From assembly GCA_026994095.1 (NCBI GenBank), contig JALWRU010000073.1:1-8518 (forward strand): a stretch of 8,518 nt of DNA, in the 5' to 3' direction. Below the pieces are notes generated by a model. The model was not told where the DNA came from and made no database searches. It saw nothing but the letters and a program-made list of their open reading frames with translations. The stretch's first letter is position 1; every line of letters begins with the position of its first letter. Of the stretch, positions 1-6,210 are shown piece after piece. The position numbers and the translations under genes are program-made. This DNA is from Nitrospira sp. (GTDB lineage: Bacteria; Nitrospirota; JACRHL01).

Positions 1-879
1 GCCCACCACCGGGCAGTTCGCCCCGCCCTGACCGACGCCCTTACCAGCGCGCAGCTCGAAGCCCGCTATCAGGGGTGGCGCGACCAGCAACAACAGCAGG
101 CGCAAGGCCAGCAAATTCGCCAGCAACGACGGCGGATCGAACGCCGCATCCAGGCCATGACCGCCGATCTGGAGCGGCTAAAATGTTGGCCCCGCTGGCA
201 GCGGGAGGGGGAACTTTTGGCCGCTCACCGCCACCTGCTGCAGCCGGGAATAACCAGGGTGGAGGTCATCGACTGGTTTGAGGAGGGCAGCCCCACCCGC
301 ACCCTGTCCCTCGACCCGGCGCTGGGCCCGGAGGCACAAATTAACACCCGTTTTCAACGAGCCAAAAAGGCCCAGCGCGGCATCCCGGTAATCGAGCAAC
401 GCCTTGCCGCCGCAACCAGAGCCCTGTCTGAACCACCAGAGATCATCGACCGCCCGCCAGCCGCCGCCCCGAACCGCCGGATTCAAGAGGCCCGGCAGGG
501 TGTCCGCCGCTACGCCGTAACCGACCAGTGGCAGGCGTGGGTGGGACGCAATGCCGCCATCAATGACCGGCTGACGTTTCGGCTGGCGCGAGGCAACGAC
601 CACTGGTTCCATGCCCGTGAACAGGCCGGTGCCCACGTGATCTTGCGAGGCAGTGGCCATCCGCCACAACAGGTGATCCTGCAGGCGGCCCGACTGGCGG
701 CCCATTTCAGCCGCCTCAAGCAGTCCGGCGGGGGGGAAGTGATGGTCACCCAGCGCAAATACCTGCGCCGCCCCAAGGGTGGCAAGCCGGGACAGGTACT
801 GGTGACGCAGGAGCGCGGGCTACAGGTCCGCCTGAATCAGGTGGACATGGCCAAGCTGCTGGCCACCCGCTTGCCCTAG
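1..879 (+). CDS. rqcH: NFACT/RqcH-family ribosome quality-control protein, C-terminal part (5' end outside window)
   Basis: The reading frame is open from base 1 to the TAG at 877-879, giving 292 residues without the true start. In family members, RqcH binds stalled 50S subunits carrying peptidyl-tRNA and directs alanine tailing of the nascent chain; older annotations call it fibronectin-binding protein. Fragment residues about 30-65 are rich in Gln, Arg and Glu and look like the end of the coiled-coil arm. NTRFQRAKKAQRG at about 118-130 matches the family segment after the coiled coil. From about residue 170 there is an NFACT-R (DUF814) domain, with GRNAAINDRLTFR, then DHWFHAREQAGAHVILRG, and KPGQVLVT near the end. 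The N-terminal NFACT-N domain, where tRNA-contacting residues lie, is outside the window, so activity cannot be judged. The gene converges on the minus-strand unit and ends ten bases before a strong hairpin. Family assignment is firm; function in this organism is inferred. Confidence 0.88.
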   Translation, partial: AHHRAVRPALTDALTSAQLEARYQGWRDQQQQQAQGQQIRQQRRRIERRIQAMTADLERLKCWPRWQREGELLAAHRHLLQPGITRVEVIDWFEEGSPTRTLSLDPALGPEAQINTRFQRAKKAQRGIPVIEQRLAAATRALSEPPEIIDRPPAAAPNRRIQEARQGVRRYAVTDQWQAWVGRNAAINDRLTFRLARGNDHWFHAREQAGAHVILRGSGHPPQQVILQAARLAAHFSRLKQSGGGEVMVTQRKYLRRPKGGKPGQVLVTQERGLQVRLNQVDMAKLLATRLP

Positions 880-884
880 ATAAA

Positions 885-919
885 AAAACGGGCCGGGGAG
901 ATGCTCCCCGGCCCGTTTT
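885..919. terminator. Bidirectional intrinsic terminator between convergent genes
   Basis: A perfect 12-bp GC-rich stem (889-900 with 904-915) closes a three-base ATG loop. It is flanked by an A run at 882-888 and TTTT at 916-919. Read rightwards it ends the RqcH-family gene. Read leftwards it ends the PuuD-like gene, with seven T residues after the stem, so it looks somewhat stronger in that direction. It lies between the two convergent stop codons at 879 and 956. Confidence 0.93.
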
Positions 920-955
920 CAATTTGATCGATACAGCCCGCAGGCGGTGTCTGTT

Positions 956-1447
956 CTAGTTGAACAGCATCGTCCCGTGGGTGCTGCTGGCCATGAAGAA
1001 CAACATGGGAATCGACAGGGCAGTGTTGGTACGAGACGCCATCAACGCCTTGAAACCGGCCTTGGCCTTCTCTTCGTCGGTGGCTTCAACCAGGCCGAGC
1101 ACCCGCTTCTGGTTCGGCCAGATGATCATCCATACGTTGATCAACATGATGGTACCCAACCAGGCACCCATGCCGATGATGGCAGCGTTGCCCTGCAACA
1201 TGAAGGCCTTGCCGAACAGGTGCATCTGACCCAGCATCATGGCACCGGCCAGCCAGGTGACCAGCGCCGACCAACGGAACCACAACAGGGCACGGGGGGC
1301 AATATGCTTGGTGATGCCGGGGGCAGTGCCGTCGGCCTTGGCAGCGCCTAAACCAGGCACCTGCACAAAGTTAAAGTAGTAGAGCAGACCGATCCAGGTG
1401 ATACCGGCCATAAAGTGGAACCAGCGGGCAAAAAGTGCGACTTCCAT
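956..1447 (-). CDS. Short PuuD-like (urate oxidase N-terminal family) membrane protein, no cytochrome c domain
   Basis: This 163-residue integral membrane protein resembles the N-terminal membrane part of PuuD-type urate hydroxylases. RWFHFMAGITWIGLLYYFNF at about residues 8-27 is the family's first helix. PRALLWFRWSALVTWLAG at about 51-68 starts the second, a third spans about 88-110, and a short last helix is near 142-157 with the ending SSTHGTMLF. Histidines at 11, 48, 76 and 157 are candidate haem ligands, but assigning them needs an alignment. Full PuuD proteins have about eight helices and a C-terminal cytochrome c; here both the second half and any CXXCH are missing, so urate oxidation should not be assumed. 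No purine catabolism gene is nearby. The start at 1447 is supported by GGGAG five bases upstream. It lies 48 bases after a 29-residue membrane peptide and shares its direction. A role as a small haem or respiratory membrane protein is inference. Confidence 0.75.
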   Translation of the reverse strand: MEVALFARWFHFMAGITWIGLLYYFNFVQVPGLGAAKADGTAPGITKHIAPRALLWFRWSALVTWLAGAMMLGQMHLFGKAFMLQGNAAIIGMGAWLGTIMLINVWMIIWPNQKRVLGLVEATDEEKAKAGFKALMASRTNTALSIPMLFFMASSTHGTMLFN

Positions 1448-1463
1448 GGGGAAACTCCCGTAT

Positions 1464-1489
1464 AAAAAAGGCGGGTCTGTGCCGACCCG
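1464..1489 (-). terminator. Intrinsic terminator or attenuator between the 29-residue peptide gene and the PuuD-like gene
   Basis: On the minus strand CGGGTC (1489-1484) pairs with GACCCG (1477-1472) across a six-base loop. CC and six T residues (1469-1464) follow. It begins seven bases after the stop codon of the small gene and ends five bases before the PuuD-like gene's ribosome binding site. Transcripts from the small gene may therefore end here most of the time, with read-through supplying the downstream gene. A separate promoter for the downstream gene would have to overlap this hairpin, and I see none. Confidence 0.65.
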
Positions 1490-1495
1490 AAAAAG

Positions 1496-1585
1496 CTAAA
1501 CCAGCGATTTGACGAACAGGTACAACACAACCGTCAAAACAAAACCAAGACCGATGGTGCCCGGGATGGACTTCAAGGGGTTCAT
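1496..1585 (-). CDS. 29-residue single-span membrane peptide
   Basis: ATG at 1585-1583 opens a frame of 29 codons ending in TAG at 1498-1496. It begins MNPLKSIPGTIGLGF, continues with a hydrophobic Val/Leu-rich run (about residues 11-24), and ends FVKSLV. It is predicted to cross the membrane once, with a short basic residue on each side (Lys5, Lys26). The ribosome binding site is excellent: AGGAG nine bases before the ATG. This argues that the frame is translated although it is very small. It is the first gene of a unit with the PuuD-like protein, 48 bases away across a terminator-like hairpin. I do not recognise the family. Its size and shape recall small accessory subunits of respiratory complexes, such as those of cbb3 oxidase, but that is analogy only. 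The main doubt is whether it is conserved. Confidence 0.62.
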   Translation of the reverse strand: MNPLKSIPGTIGLGFVLTVVLYLFVKSLV

Positions 1586-1970
1586 AATGTGAGTCTCCTA
1601 AAAGATGGGCGACAACAACATCGCCAGAAATGCCCCCCGTCAAGCCGCCGGACCCACTCTGCCAAAATGTCGCAGAGGGCTGATTACTAAAGACAATTTC
1701 CGATAGCTACCGGCAACTGCAGGGCAAGGTGCAGACCCATGCTAGGACCGCTATGTCGCGCTGGTCAAGCGACAAATATGCGGCTGCGCACAGGCCGTCA
1801 CAACCGCTACTGGCACTGCCATGTCTGACTGCCTACATTCCTGTCAATTTAGCCACACCCCCCTTGCCCTCTTTAATAGTTGTTTACCCTGTGATAGCGG
1901 TACGCTTCGATGGTAGGATGCGGGCCGTACTGTTCCTGCCACCACGCCCACATATCCTGATGCCGAAAAG
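1586..1970. other. Intergenic region between divergent units (small peptide/PuuD-like, and malQ)
   Basis: This 385-base stretch must hold the start signals for both divergent units. A 6-bp hairpin (1657-1662 with 1672-1677, loop nine bases, near-complementary CC/GG flanks) lies about 70 bases upstream of the small peptide. TGGTAGGAT near 1911-1919 resembles an extended -10 element for malQ but has no good -35 partner. No convincing sigma-70 promoter is visible for the minus-strand unit. An 81-codon frame (1729-1974) is present but has no recognisable content. Confidence 0.5.
1590..1598 (-). promoter_or_regulatory. Strong ribosome binding site of the 29-residue peptide
   Basis: The minus strand reads TAGGAGACTCACATTATG here. 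AGGAG is an almost full Shine-Dalgarno match, nine bases before the ATG at 1585. It is the main evidence that the tiny frame is a real gene. Confidence 0.7.
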
Positions 1971-3545
1971 ATGATGCCGACCCCCCAGCGTTCTGTCGCC
2001 CCGACCGCCCGTGTTAGTGGAGTCCTGCTCCACCCGACCAGCCTGCCCGGTTCCTACGGCATCGGCGGACTGGGCCCTGCTGCCGACCGCTTTATCGACT
2101 TTCTGGCCCAGGCCGGGCAGCGCCGCTGGCAGGTATTGCCACTGGGGCCAACCGGCTACGGCGACTCCCCCTATGCCACCTTTTCCAGCATGGCGGGAAA
2201 TCCACTGCTCATCTGCCCTGAACAACTGGTGTTGGACGGTCACCTGCCAGAGGCTGCGCTGGCCACATATCGGTGCCCGGAAATCCCGGGGGTAACCGCT
2301 CCGGTAGACTACGCCACCGTGACCGTACAGCGGGCGCAGCTCATTCAACAACTGGCAGACCTGTTGCACCACCGCCCTCCCAACGGGTACGACGCCTTTG
2401 TGCAAGCCCAGGCCGGATGGCTGGATGACTACGCCCTGTTTATGGCGCTCAAAACCCACCACCAGGGCGCACCGTGGTACCAGTGGCCTGAACCGCTGAA
2501 TCGCCGCGATCCAGCGGCCATCGCCAAGGCCTCCGCTGAGCTGGCACGGCCCATTGAAGCCCATAAACTGGGCCAGTTCCTGTTCTTTGAGCAGTGGCAA
2601 CGACTTCACGACCGGGCCACACAGGCGGGGGTGCAGCTCATCGGCGACCTACCGATCTATGTACCCAGAGACAGCGTCGAGGTCTGGACCCGTGGGGAGC
2701 TGTTTCAACTCGATCGTGACCGCCAGCCGACCTATGTGGCCGGAGTACCACCCGACTACTTCAGCGCCACCGGACAGTTGTGGGGCAACCCCTTGTACCG
2801 CTGGTCCACCCACCAGCAGGAAGGGTACCGCTGGTGGACCGATCGCATCGAAAGCCAGCTGGCGCAGGTGGATATCCTGCGGCTCGACCATTTCCGTGGG
2901 TTCGCCGCGGGCTGGGCGGTCCCGGCAAGCAGCGTCGTGGCCACCGACGGTACCTGGCAGACCGGGCCGGGACTGGCCCTGTTTACGGCGCTGGCCGACC
3001 GCCACGGCCACGCCCTGCCCCTCATTGCCGAGGATCTGGGCCTGATTACCGACGACGTCATCGCCTTGCGCAAGGCCACCGGTCTGCCGGGTATGGCGGT
3101 GTTACAGTTTGCCTTTGACGGTACCGCCGACAACCCCCATCTGCCGGCCAACCACCAGCAGCGACAGGTCGTCTACACCGGCACCCACGACAACGACACC
3201 AGTCAAGGCTGGTTCCAGCACTGCACACCAGAGGAGCAGTTGCGGGTACTCGCTGCCACCGGTGGCCCGGCCTCTGACATCCACTGGAACATGGCCGCAC
3301 TGGCACTGGAGTCGGTTGCGGACACGGTCATTATCCCGATGCAAGACCTGCTGGGCCTGGCCAGCAATGCTCGCATGAATTGTCCGGGAGAGGCTCAGGG
3401 AAACTGGTGCTGGCGGGCCAACGCGGAAGACTTTTCTGAACCCCTTGCAAGCCGCCTGAAGGCGCTATGTAACAAGGCTCATCGGACAATAGACGGTCCG
3501 GAAAGCGCGCTGCGAGAGACAGGAAAAGTTGACTCCCGCTTTTAG
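1971..3545 (+). CDS. malQ: 4-alpha-glucanotransferase (amylomaltase, GH77)
   Basis: MalQ cuts an alpha-1,4-glucan and transfers the piece to another glucan or glucose, as part of maltodextrin or glycogen turnover in the cytoplasm. The 524-residue length is typical of the compact bacterial form. GVLLHPTSLPGSYGIGGLG (residues 17-35) and WQVLPLGPTGYGDSPY (53-68) are the N-terminal GH77 signatures. The catalytic residues are all present: nucleophile Asp306 in RLDHFRG with Arg304 nearby, acid/base Glu354 in AEDLG, and Asp407 in TGTHDND. ARMNCPG and GNWCWR near 467-482 mark the C-terminal end of the barrel. The start is the first of two adjacent ATG codons; the upstream GAAAAG is a poor ribosome binding site, so the second ATG is equally possible. 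No glycogen synthase, phosphorylase or branching gene is in the window, so the gene appears to stand alone. No clear terminator follows it. Confidence 0.96.
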   Translation: MMPTPQRSVAPTARVSGVLLHPTSLPGSYGIGGLGPAADRFIDFLAQAGQRRWQVLPLGPTGYGDSPYATFSSMAGNPLLICPEQLVLDGHLPEAALATYRCPEIPGVTAPVDYATVTVQRAQLIQQLADLLHHRPPNGYDAFVQAQAGWLDDYALFMALKTHHQGAPWYQWPEPLNRRDPAAIAKASAELARPIEAHKLGQFLFFEQWQRLHDRATQAGVQLIGDLPIYVPRDSVEVWTRGELFQLDRDRQPTYVAGVPPDYFSATGQLWGNPLYRWSTHQQEGYRWWTDRIESQLAQVDILRLDHFRGFAAGWAVPASSVVATDGTWQTGPGLALFTALADRHGHALPLIAEDLGLITDDVIALRKATGLPGMAVLQFAFDGTADNPHLPANHQQRQVVYTGTHDNDTSQGWFQHCTPEEQLRVLAATGGPASDIHWNMAALALESVADTVIIPMQDLLGLASNARMNCPGEAQGNWCWRANAEDFSEPLASRLKALCNKAHRTIDGPESALRETGKVDSRF

Positions 3546-3576
3546 AAAATGGTACTGCTATGGCCTTCTTCTGGTC

Positions 3577-3597
3577 GCAAATGTCATTGACATTGGC
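3577..3597. repeat. Near-perfect 21-base palindrome, candidate operator
   Basis: The core AATGTCA-T-TGACATT (3580-3594) is a perfect inverted repeat around a single central base. GC on the left and GC on the right extend it with one mismatch. A one-base centre does not suit an RNA hairpin but fits a dimeric DNA-binding protein. It is 32 bases after the malQ stop and about 290 bases before the Rieske start. The regulator is unknown. Confidence 0.5.
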
Positions 3598-3674
3598 TGA
3601 TGATTGGGTCTCTGCGGTGATGACGTGTGATGTCACCCGGAGCAAGTGTGTGATGTGATCAGGGTGCGCCATTG

Positions 3675-3695
3675 GGTGAGCGTTTATCGTTCACC
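3675..3695. repeat. Imperfect dyad GGTGAGCG-TTTAT-CGTTCACC
   Basis: The eight-base arms match at seven positions (one mismatch) around a five-base AT-rich centre. Part of its left arm, GAGCGTTTATC, recurs with one change at 3754-3764. It could be an operator or a weak RNA hairpin. No regulator can be named. Confidence 0.35.
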
Positions 3696-3868
3696 GTCGA
3701 AAGGTGCAAGCCGGTTGTTCAAGTGGTATGCTTTGATCAGTCGTTAACAAGTTGAGCGTTTGTCACGCCGTTCCCATGATGATCGTGGGGCGGTCGTGTG
3801 ACGGAGTGGGGTGGTTGAGAGGCCAAATGCGTCCAGGTGGGCGTTCGCCAAGCCCCATTCAGGTCGAG

Positions 3869-3877
3869 AAGGAGAGG
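3869..3877 (+). promoter_or_regulatory. Ribosome binding site that fixes the Rieske start
   Basis: AAGGAGAGG lies 8-11 bases before the ATG at 3886. The same frame is open back to a GTG at 3811, but that start has no such signal and would put an unlikely 25-residue extension before the Tat-like motif. Confidence 0.75.
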
Positions 3878-3885
3878 CGCCTGTC

Positions 3886-4452
3886 ATGAAGGATATGCGG
3901 GGATTTGAGACGCTGGAGGGGCAGGGCGATAAAGCGCCTGTGTGCCGCCGCGACTTTTTCACCATGGTTGGTTGGGGTGGCTTTTTAGCGGCAATGGCCG
4001 GTGTAGGCGTAGGCTCCTTCAAGTTCTACGTGCCCACAGTGCTGTACGAGCCGCCTACCACGTTTAAAATTGGTCCACCTGCCGACTACGGCATCGGTGT
4101 GGATGTGCGCTGGAAGACCATTGGCCAGTTCTGGCTGGTTAAAGAAGAAAAGGGCATGTACGCCCTGGTTTCGATCTGTCGCCATCTGGGGTGTACCCCC
4201 AACTGGTTCCCGGATCAAGAGCGCTTCCGTTGTCCTTGCCACGGCAGCATCTATGACACCGCAGGTAACGTGCGAGGCGGCCCTGCTCCACGCACCCTGT
4301 GGCGTGCCGCCATTTCACTGGACCCGATTGACGGACAGATTATCGTCAACACCTCGGTCCGGCAGGATCCGGACCCCAAGTCCATTGAGGGTATTGCCGT
4401 ATATGTGGACCCGGAGCCTCGCAAAGTGGCCCCTTACTACATCAACCTCTGA
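3886..4452 (+). CDS. Rieske 2Fe-2S protein of a cytochrome b/b6-type quinol:cytochrome c oxidoreductase
   Basis: This 188-residue protein would take one electron from quinol bound at cytochrome b and pass it to cytochrome c. [10 protein letters not shown] at residues 20-29, with Arg21-Arg22, is a twin-arginine motif ahead of an Ala/Gly-rich membrane helix (about 30-50). The protein should thus be exported folded by the Tat pathway and stay anchored by this helix. The cluster motifs are complete: CRHLGCT (Cys98, His100) and CPCHGS (Cys116, His119) supply the four ligands, and Cys103 and Cys118 the stabilising disulfide. Ser121 and Tyr123 of CPCHGSIY are the residues whose hydrogen bonds raise the cluster potential in high-potential Rieske proteins. 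It is the first gene of a four-gene operon and is followed after 66 bases by the cytochrome b gene. A gene symbol is not given because naming differs between bc1, b6f and bc systems. Confidence 0.94.
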   Translation: MKDMRGFETLEGQGDKAPVCRRDFFTMVGWGGFLAAMAGVGVGSFKFYVPTVLYEPPTTFKIGPPADYGIGVDVRWKTIGQFWLVKEEKGMYALVSICRHLGCTPNWFPDQERFRCPCHGSIYDTAGNVRGGPAPRTLWRAAISLDPIDGQIIVNTSVRQDPDPKSIEGIAVYVDPEPRKVAPYYINL

Positions 4453-4485
4453 TCCCAACTGGCCACCCCTGTTGCCTGATGTTGC

Positions 4486-4502
4486 ACGAGGGATTGCCTC
4501 GT
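4486..4502 (+). other. Small mRNA hairpin before the cytochrome b start
   Basis: ACGAGG (4486-4491) pairs with CCTCGT (4497-4502) across a five-base loop. It lies just upstream of the GGAG ribosome binding site (4507-4510) and has no T run. It could influence mRNA processing or translation of the cytochrome b gene. Six pairs is short, so it may be chance. Confidence 0.35.
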
Positions 4503-4518
4503 CAGTGGAGATAGTTTT

Positions 4519-5280
4519 GTGATCGATCGACTTGTTACTTTTATCCGGGACACCCAGTTGTGGCAGTCCATATTCCGCCACGGGTACCCGGAAACCGACC
4601 GCAACCAATCGCTGATTATGTTCAGCAGTGTGCTGCTGCACCTTCACCCGGTGAAGATCAAGCGCAGCGCCCTTCGATTCCGGTACACCATGTGCCTTGG
4701 GGGCTTGTCGGCCTTCATGTTCCTGTTGCTGACGTTTACCGGCATCTTCCTGATGTTCTATTACGTCCCGGATACCCGGCAGGCCTATAACAACATCAAG
4801 GATCTTACGTCCAACGTGTTTATGGGCGAGTTGATGCGCGATCTGCACAAATGGTCAGCGGAAGCCATGGTATTTCTGGTGTGGGCACATATGTTCCGGG
4901 TCTTCATGACCGGCTCATACAAAACCCCGCGTGAGTTCAACTGGGGCATAGGCGTGATCCTGTTGACCGTCACCCTGCTACTGTCCTGGACCGGCTATCT
5001 GCTGCCCTGGGACCAGTTGGCCCTGTGGGCCATCACCGTGGGTACCAAGATGGCTGAGGCGACACCGTTTGTCGGTAACGCCGGCCCTTGGGGACCGCAG
5101 TTGGGTTTCACCATCAGCAACGATATTCGGTTCCTGTTAATTGGCGGAACAGTGGTGGGACAAAACGCCCTGCTGCGTTTCTATGTGCTGCACTGTGTTG
5201 CACTGCCAGTGATCATCACCCTGGGTATGGTCGTTCACTTTTGGCGCATCCGTAAGGACGGCTTCTCAGGCCCCCTGTAA
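4519..5280 (+). CDS. Cytochrome b, N-terminal half (b6/PetB-like, four-helix dihaem subunit)
   Basis: This 253-residue membrane protein carries the two b haems of the complex. Helices lie at about 56-82, 110-132, 144-163 and 219-243. The haem ligands are His110 and His124 (13 residues between) and His225 and His240 (14 between); the 14-residue spacing of the second pair is the cytochrome b6 type. [13 protein letters not shown] at 159-171 is the Qo-side motif. The end, RKDGFSGPL, closely matches the cytochrome b6 C terminus (RKQGISGPL), so this is a true split protein and not a truncated full-length cytochrome b. Cys59 in CLGG is 51 residues before the first ligand His, as is Cys35 in chloroplast b6, which binds haem ci. 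Compared with b6, about 14 extra residues lie between the second and third ligands (about 180-215). The start is GTG, supported by GGAG eight bases upstream. Confidence 0.94.
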   Translation: MIDRLVTFIRDTQLWQSIFRHGYPETDRNQSLIMFSSVLLHLHPVKIKRSALRFRYTMCLGGLSAFMFLLLTFTGIFLMFYYVPDTRQAYNNIKDLTSNVFMGELMRDLHKWSAEAMVFLVWAHMFRVFMTGSYKTPREFNWGIGVILLTVTLLLSWTGYLLPWDQLALWAITVGTKMAEATPFVGNAGPWGPQLGFTISNDIRFLLIGGTVVGQNALLRFYVLHCVALPVIITLGMVVHFWRIRKDGFSGPL

Positions 5281-5328
5281 ACAGCCGGATCGACCTGCAG
5301 TTATTCTGATTTAGGGAGGGAGTTTCAC

Positions 5329-6159
5329 GTGGCGGAACGTAGCACCACGGAAAATATATATCCGCGGAATCAAAAAAAGTCTTATGCCCTCATGGAGTTG
5401 GTCAAGGGTCAAGGCTTCCAGACCCGCAAGCAGCCTGAGGACACGGTCTTTGTGTGGCCGCATCTGCTCTATATTGAGCTGATTGCCGCACTGGTTTCGC
5501 TGGCCATCCTGTTGTGGGTGTGTACTTTTAAACACGCCCCGCTGGAAGACATGGCCAGTTCCGATACCACCCCCAACCCCATGAAGGCCCCCTGGTACTT
5601 CCTTGGGTTGCAGGAGCTATTGGTGTTCTTTGATCCGTGGCTGGCAGGCATGGTGTTGCCGGTGTTCATTATCGTGGGCATGCTGGCTATCCCCTACCTG
5701 GACATCAACCCCAAAGGGGTCGGTTACTGGGCCTGGAAAGAACGCCCGTTTGCCATCTGGACCTTTATGTTCGGCTTCCTGCAGTGGTGGGTCTTCATCA
5801 TCATCGGGGTCTATTTTCGAGGCCTTGATTGGCAGTGGTACATGCCGTGGGATGACTGGACCCAGCACAAGCCGTCCAGCGGAGCCACCCTCAACGATAT
5901 GAACGTCATCCTGCATGGGTGGGGGGTCGGAGAAACAGCAGCCAACCTGGCTACCTATGCCATGACCATCGGCTATTTTGCCCTGTTCCTGATCCTGCCA
6001 GTCCTCCTGTGGCGAAAATTCTCCCAGCAGTTGGGCGTCGTTCGTTACCTACTTGTCTGGTCCCTGTTTGCACTGTTAATGCTCAGCCCCATCAAGGTTT
6101 TCTTGCGGCTGGCCTTTAACATCAAATACTTCATGGTGACCCCCTGGTTCAAACTGTAG
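5329..6159 (+). CDS. Cytochrome b, C-terminal half (subunit IV/PetD-like, with extra helices)
   Basis: This 276-residue protein completes cytochrome b and forms part of the quinol oxidation site. The N terminus (1-40) is polar and probably cytoplasmic. The likely helices are about 44-65, 105-123, 142-162, 208-228 and 236-258. The first three correspond to helices E, F and G of subunit IV; the last two are additional, as subunit IV normally has about 160 residues and three helices. The PEWY/PDWY motif of the quinol site appears as NPMKAPWYFLGLQE: Trp89 and Tyr90 are kept, but Pro-Glu is replaced by Ala87-Pro88. A glutamate (Glu96) lies a little downstream. The start is GTG, preceded by AGGGAGGGAG (5313-5322), a strong ribosome binding site. 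It follows the cytochrome b half by 48 bases and precedes the tetrahaem cytochrome by 51. Such APWY forms are, to my recollection, shared by related bacterial complexes. Confidence 0.9.
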   Translation: MAERSTTENIYPRNQKKSYALMELVKGQGFQTRKQPEDTVFVWPHLLYIELIAALVSLAILLWVCTFKHAPLEDMASSDTTPNPMKAPWYFLGLQELLVFFDPWLAGMVLPVFIIVGMLAIPYLDINPKGVGYWAWKERPFAIWTFMFGFLQWWVFIIIGVYFRGLDWQWYMPWDDWTQHKPSSGATLNDMNVILHGWGVGETAANLATYAMTIGYFALFLILPVLLWRKFSQQLGVVRYLLVWSLFALLMLSPIKVFLRLAFNIKYFMVTPWFKL

Positions 6160-6210
6160 GCGTTTGCCCGGTTAGTTCAGTTTCAACGGAATAGAGAGAA
6201 CGCCACACCC

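Larger units (their letters stand above)
3546..3885. promoter_or_regulatory. Repeat-rich control region upstream of the Rieske/cytochrome b operon
   Basis: This 340-base gap has no convincing gene. It lies between malQ and the respiratory operon and must carry the operon promoter. It contains a near-perfect 21-base palindrome (3577-3597), a cluster of GTGATG motifs (3617, 3627, 3650, with GTGATC at 3655), an imperfect dyad (3675-3695), and an 11-base direct repeat GAGCGTTTrTC at 3678-3688 and 3754-3764. I could not place a strong -35/-10 pair. TATGCT at 3727-3732 is a possible -10 with a weak -35. That these repeats are regulator sites is inference from their position and symmetry. Confidence 0.5.

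Noticed and set aside
178..705. 175-codon minus-strand frame antisense to the RqcH-family gene
   Set aside because: It is opposite a frame with clear NFACT-R motifs, and shows no coherent protein features.
947..1351. 134-codon plus-strand frame antisense to the PuuD-like gene
   Set aside because: His- and Gln-rich shadow of a membrane protein gene on the other strand; no ribosome binding site.
1729..1974. 81-codon plus-strand frame starting at GTG 1729, whose TGA overlaps the malQ start (ATGA)
   Set aside because: The ATGA overlap is suggestive, but the product has no recognisable pattern, is proline-rich with irregular composition, and lacks a good ribosome binding site. Chance in GC-rich intergenic DNA is more likely.
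1884..2609. 241-codon minus-strand frame antisense to the start of malQ
   Set aside because: It lies almost wholly opposite malQ, whose catalytic motifs are intact. It has no domain pattern, and long antisense frames are common in GC-rich genes.
3331..3672. 113-codon minus-strand frame at the end of malQ and into the gap
   Set aside because: Most of it overlaps malQ on the opposite strand, and the part in the gap crosses the palindrome and repeats. No recognisable protein pattern.
3732..3750. Possible FNR/ANR-type site (TTGATCAGTCGTTAA) upstream of the Rieske gene
   Set aside because: The left half matches TTGAT, but the right half does not match ATCAA at most positions.
3811..3885. Longer Rieske start at GTG 3811
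   Set aside because: No ribosome binding site fits there, while AAGGAG lies at the right distance from ATG 3886, which also gives a normal N terminus before the twin-arginine motif.
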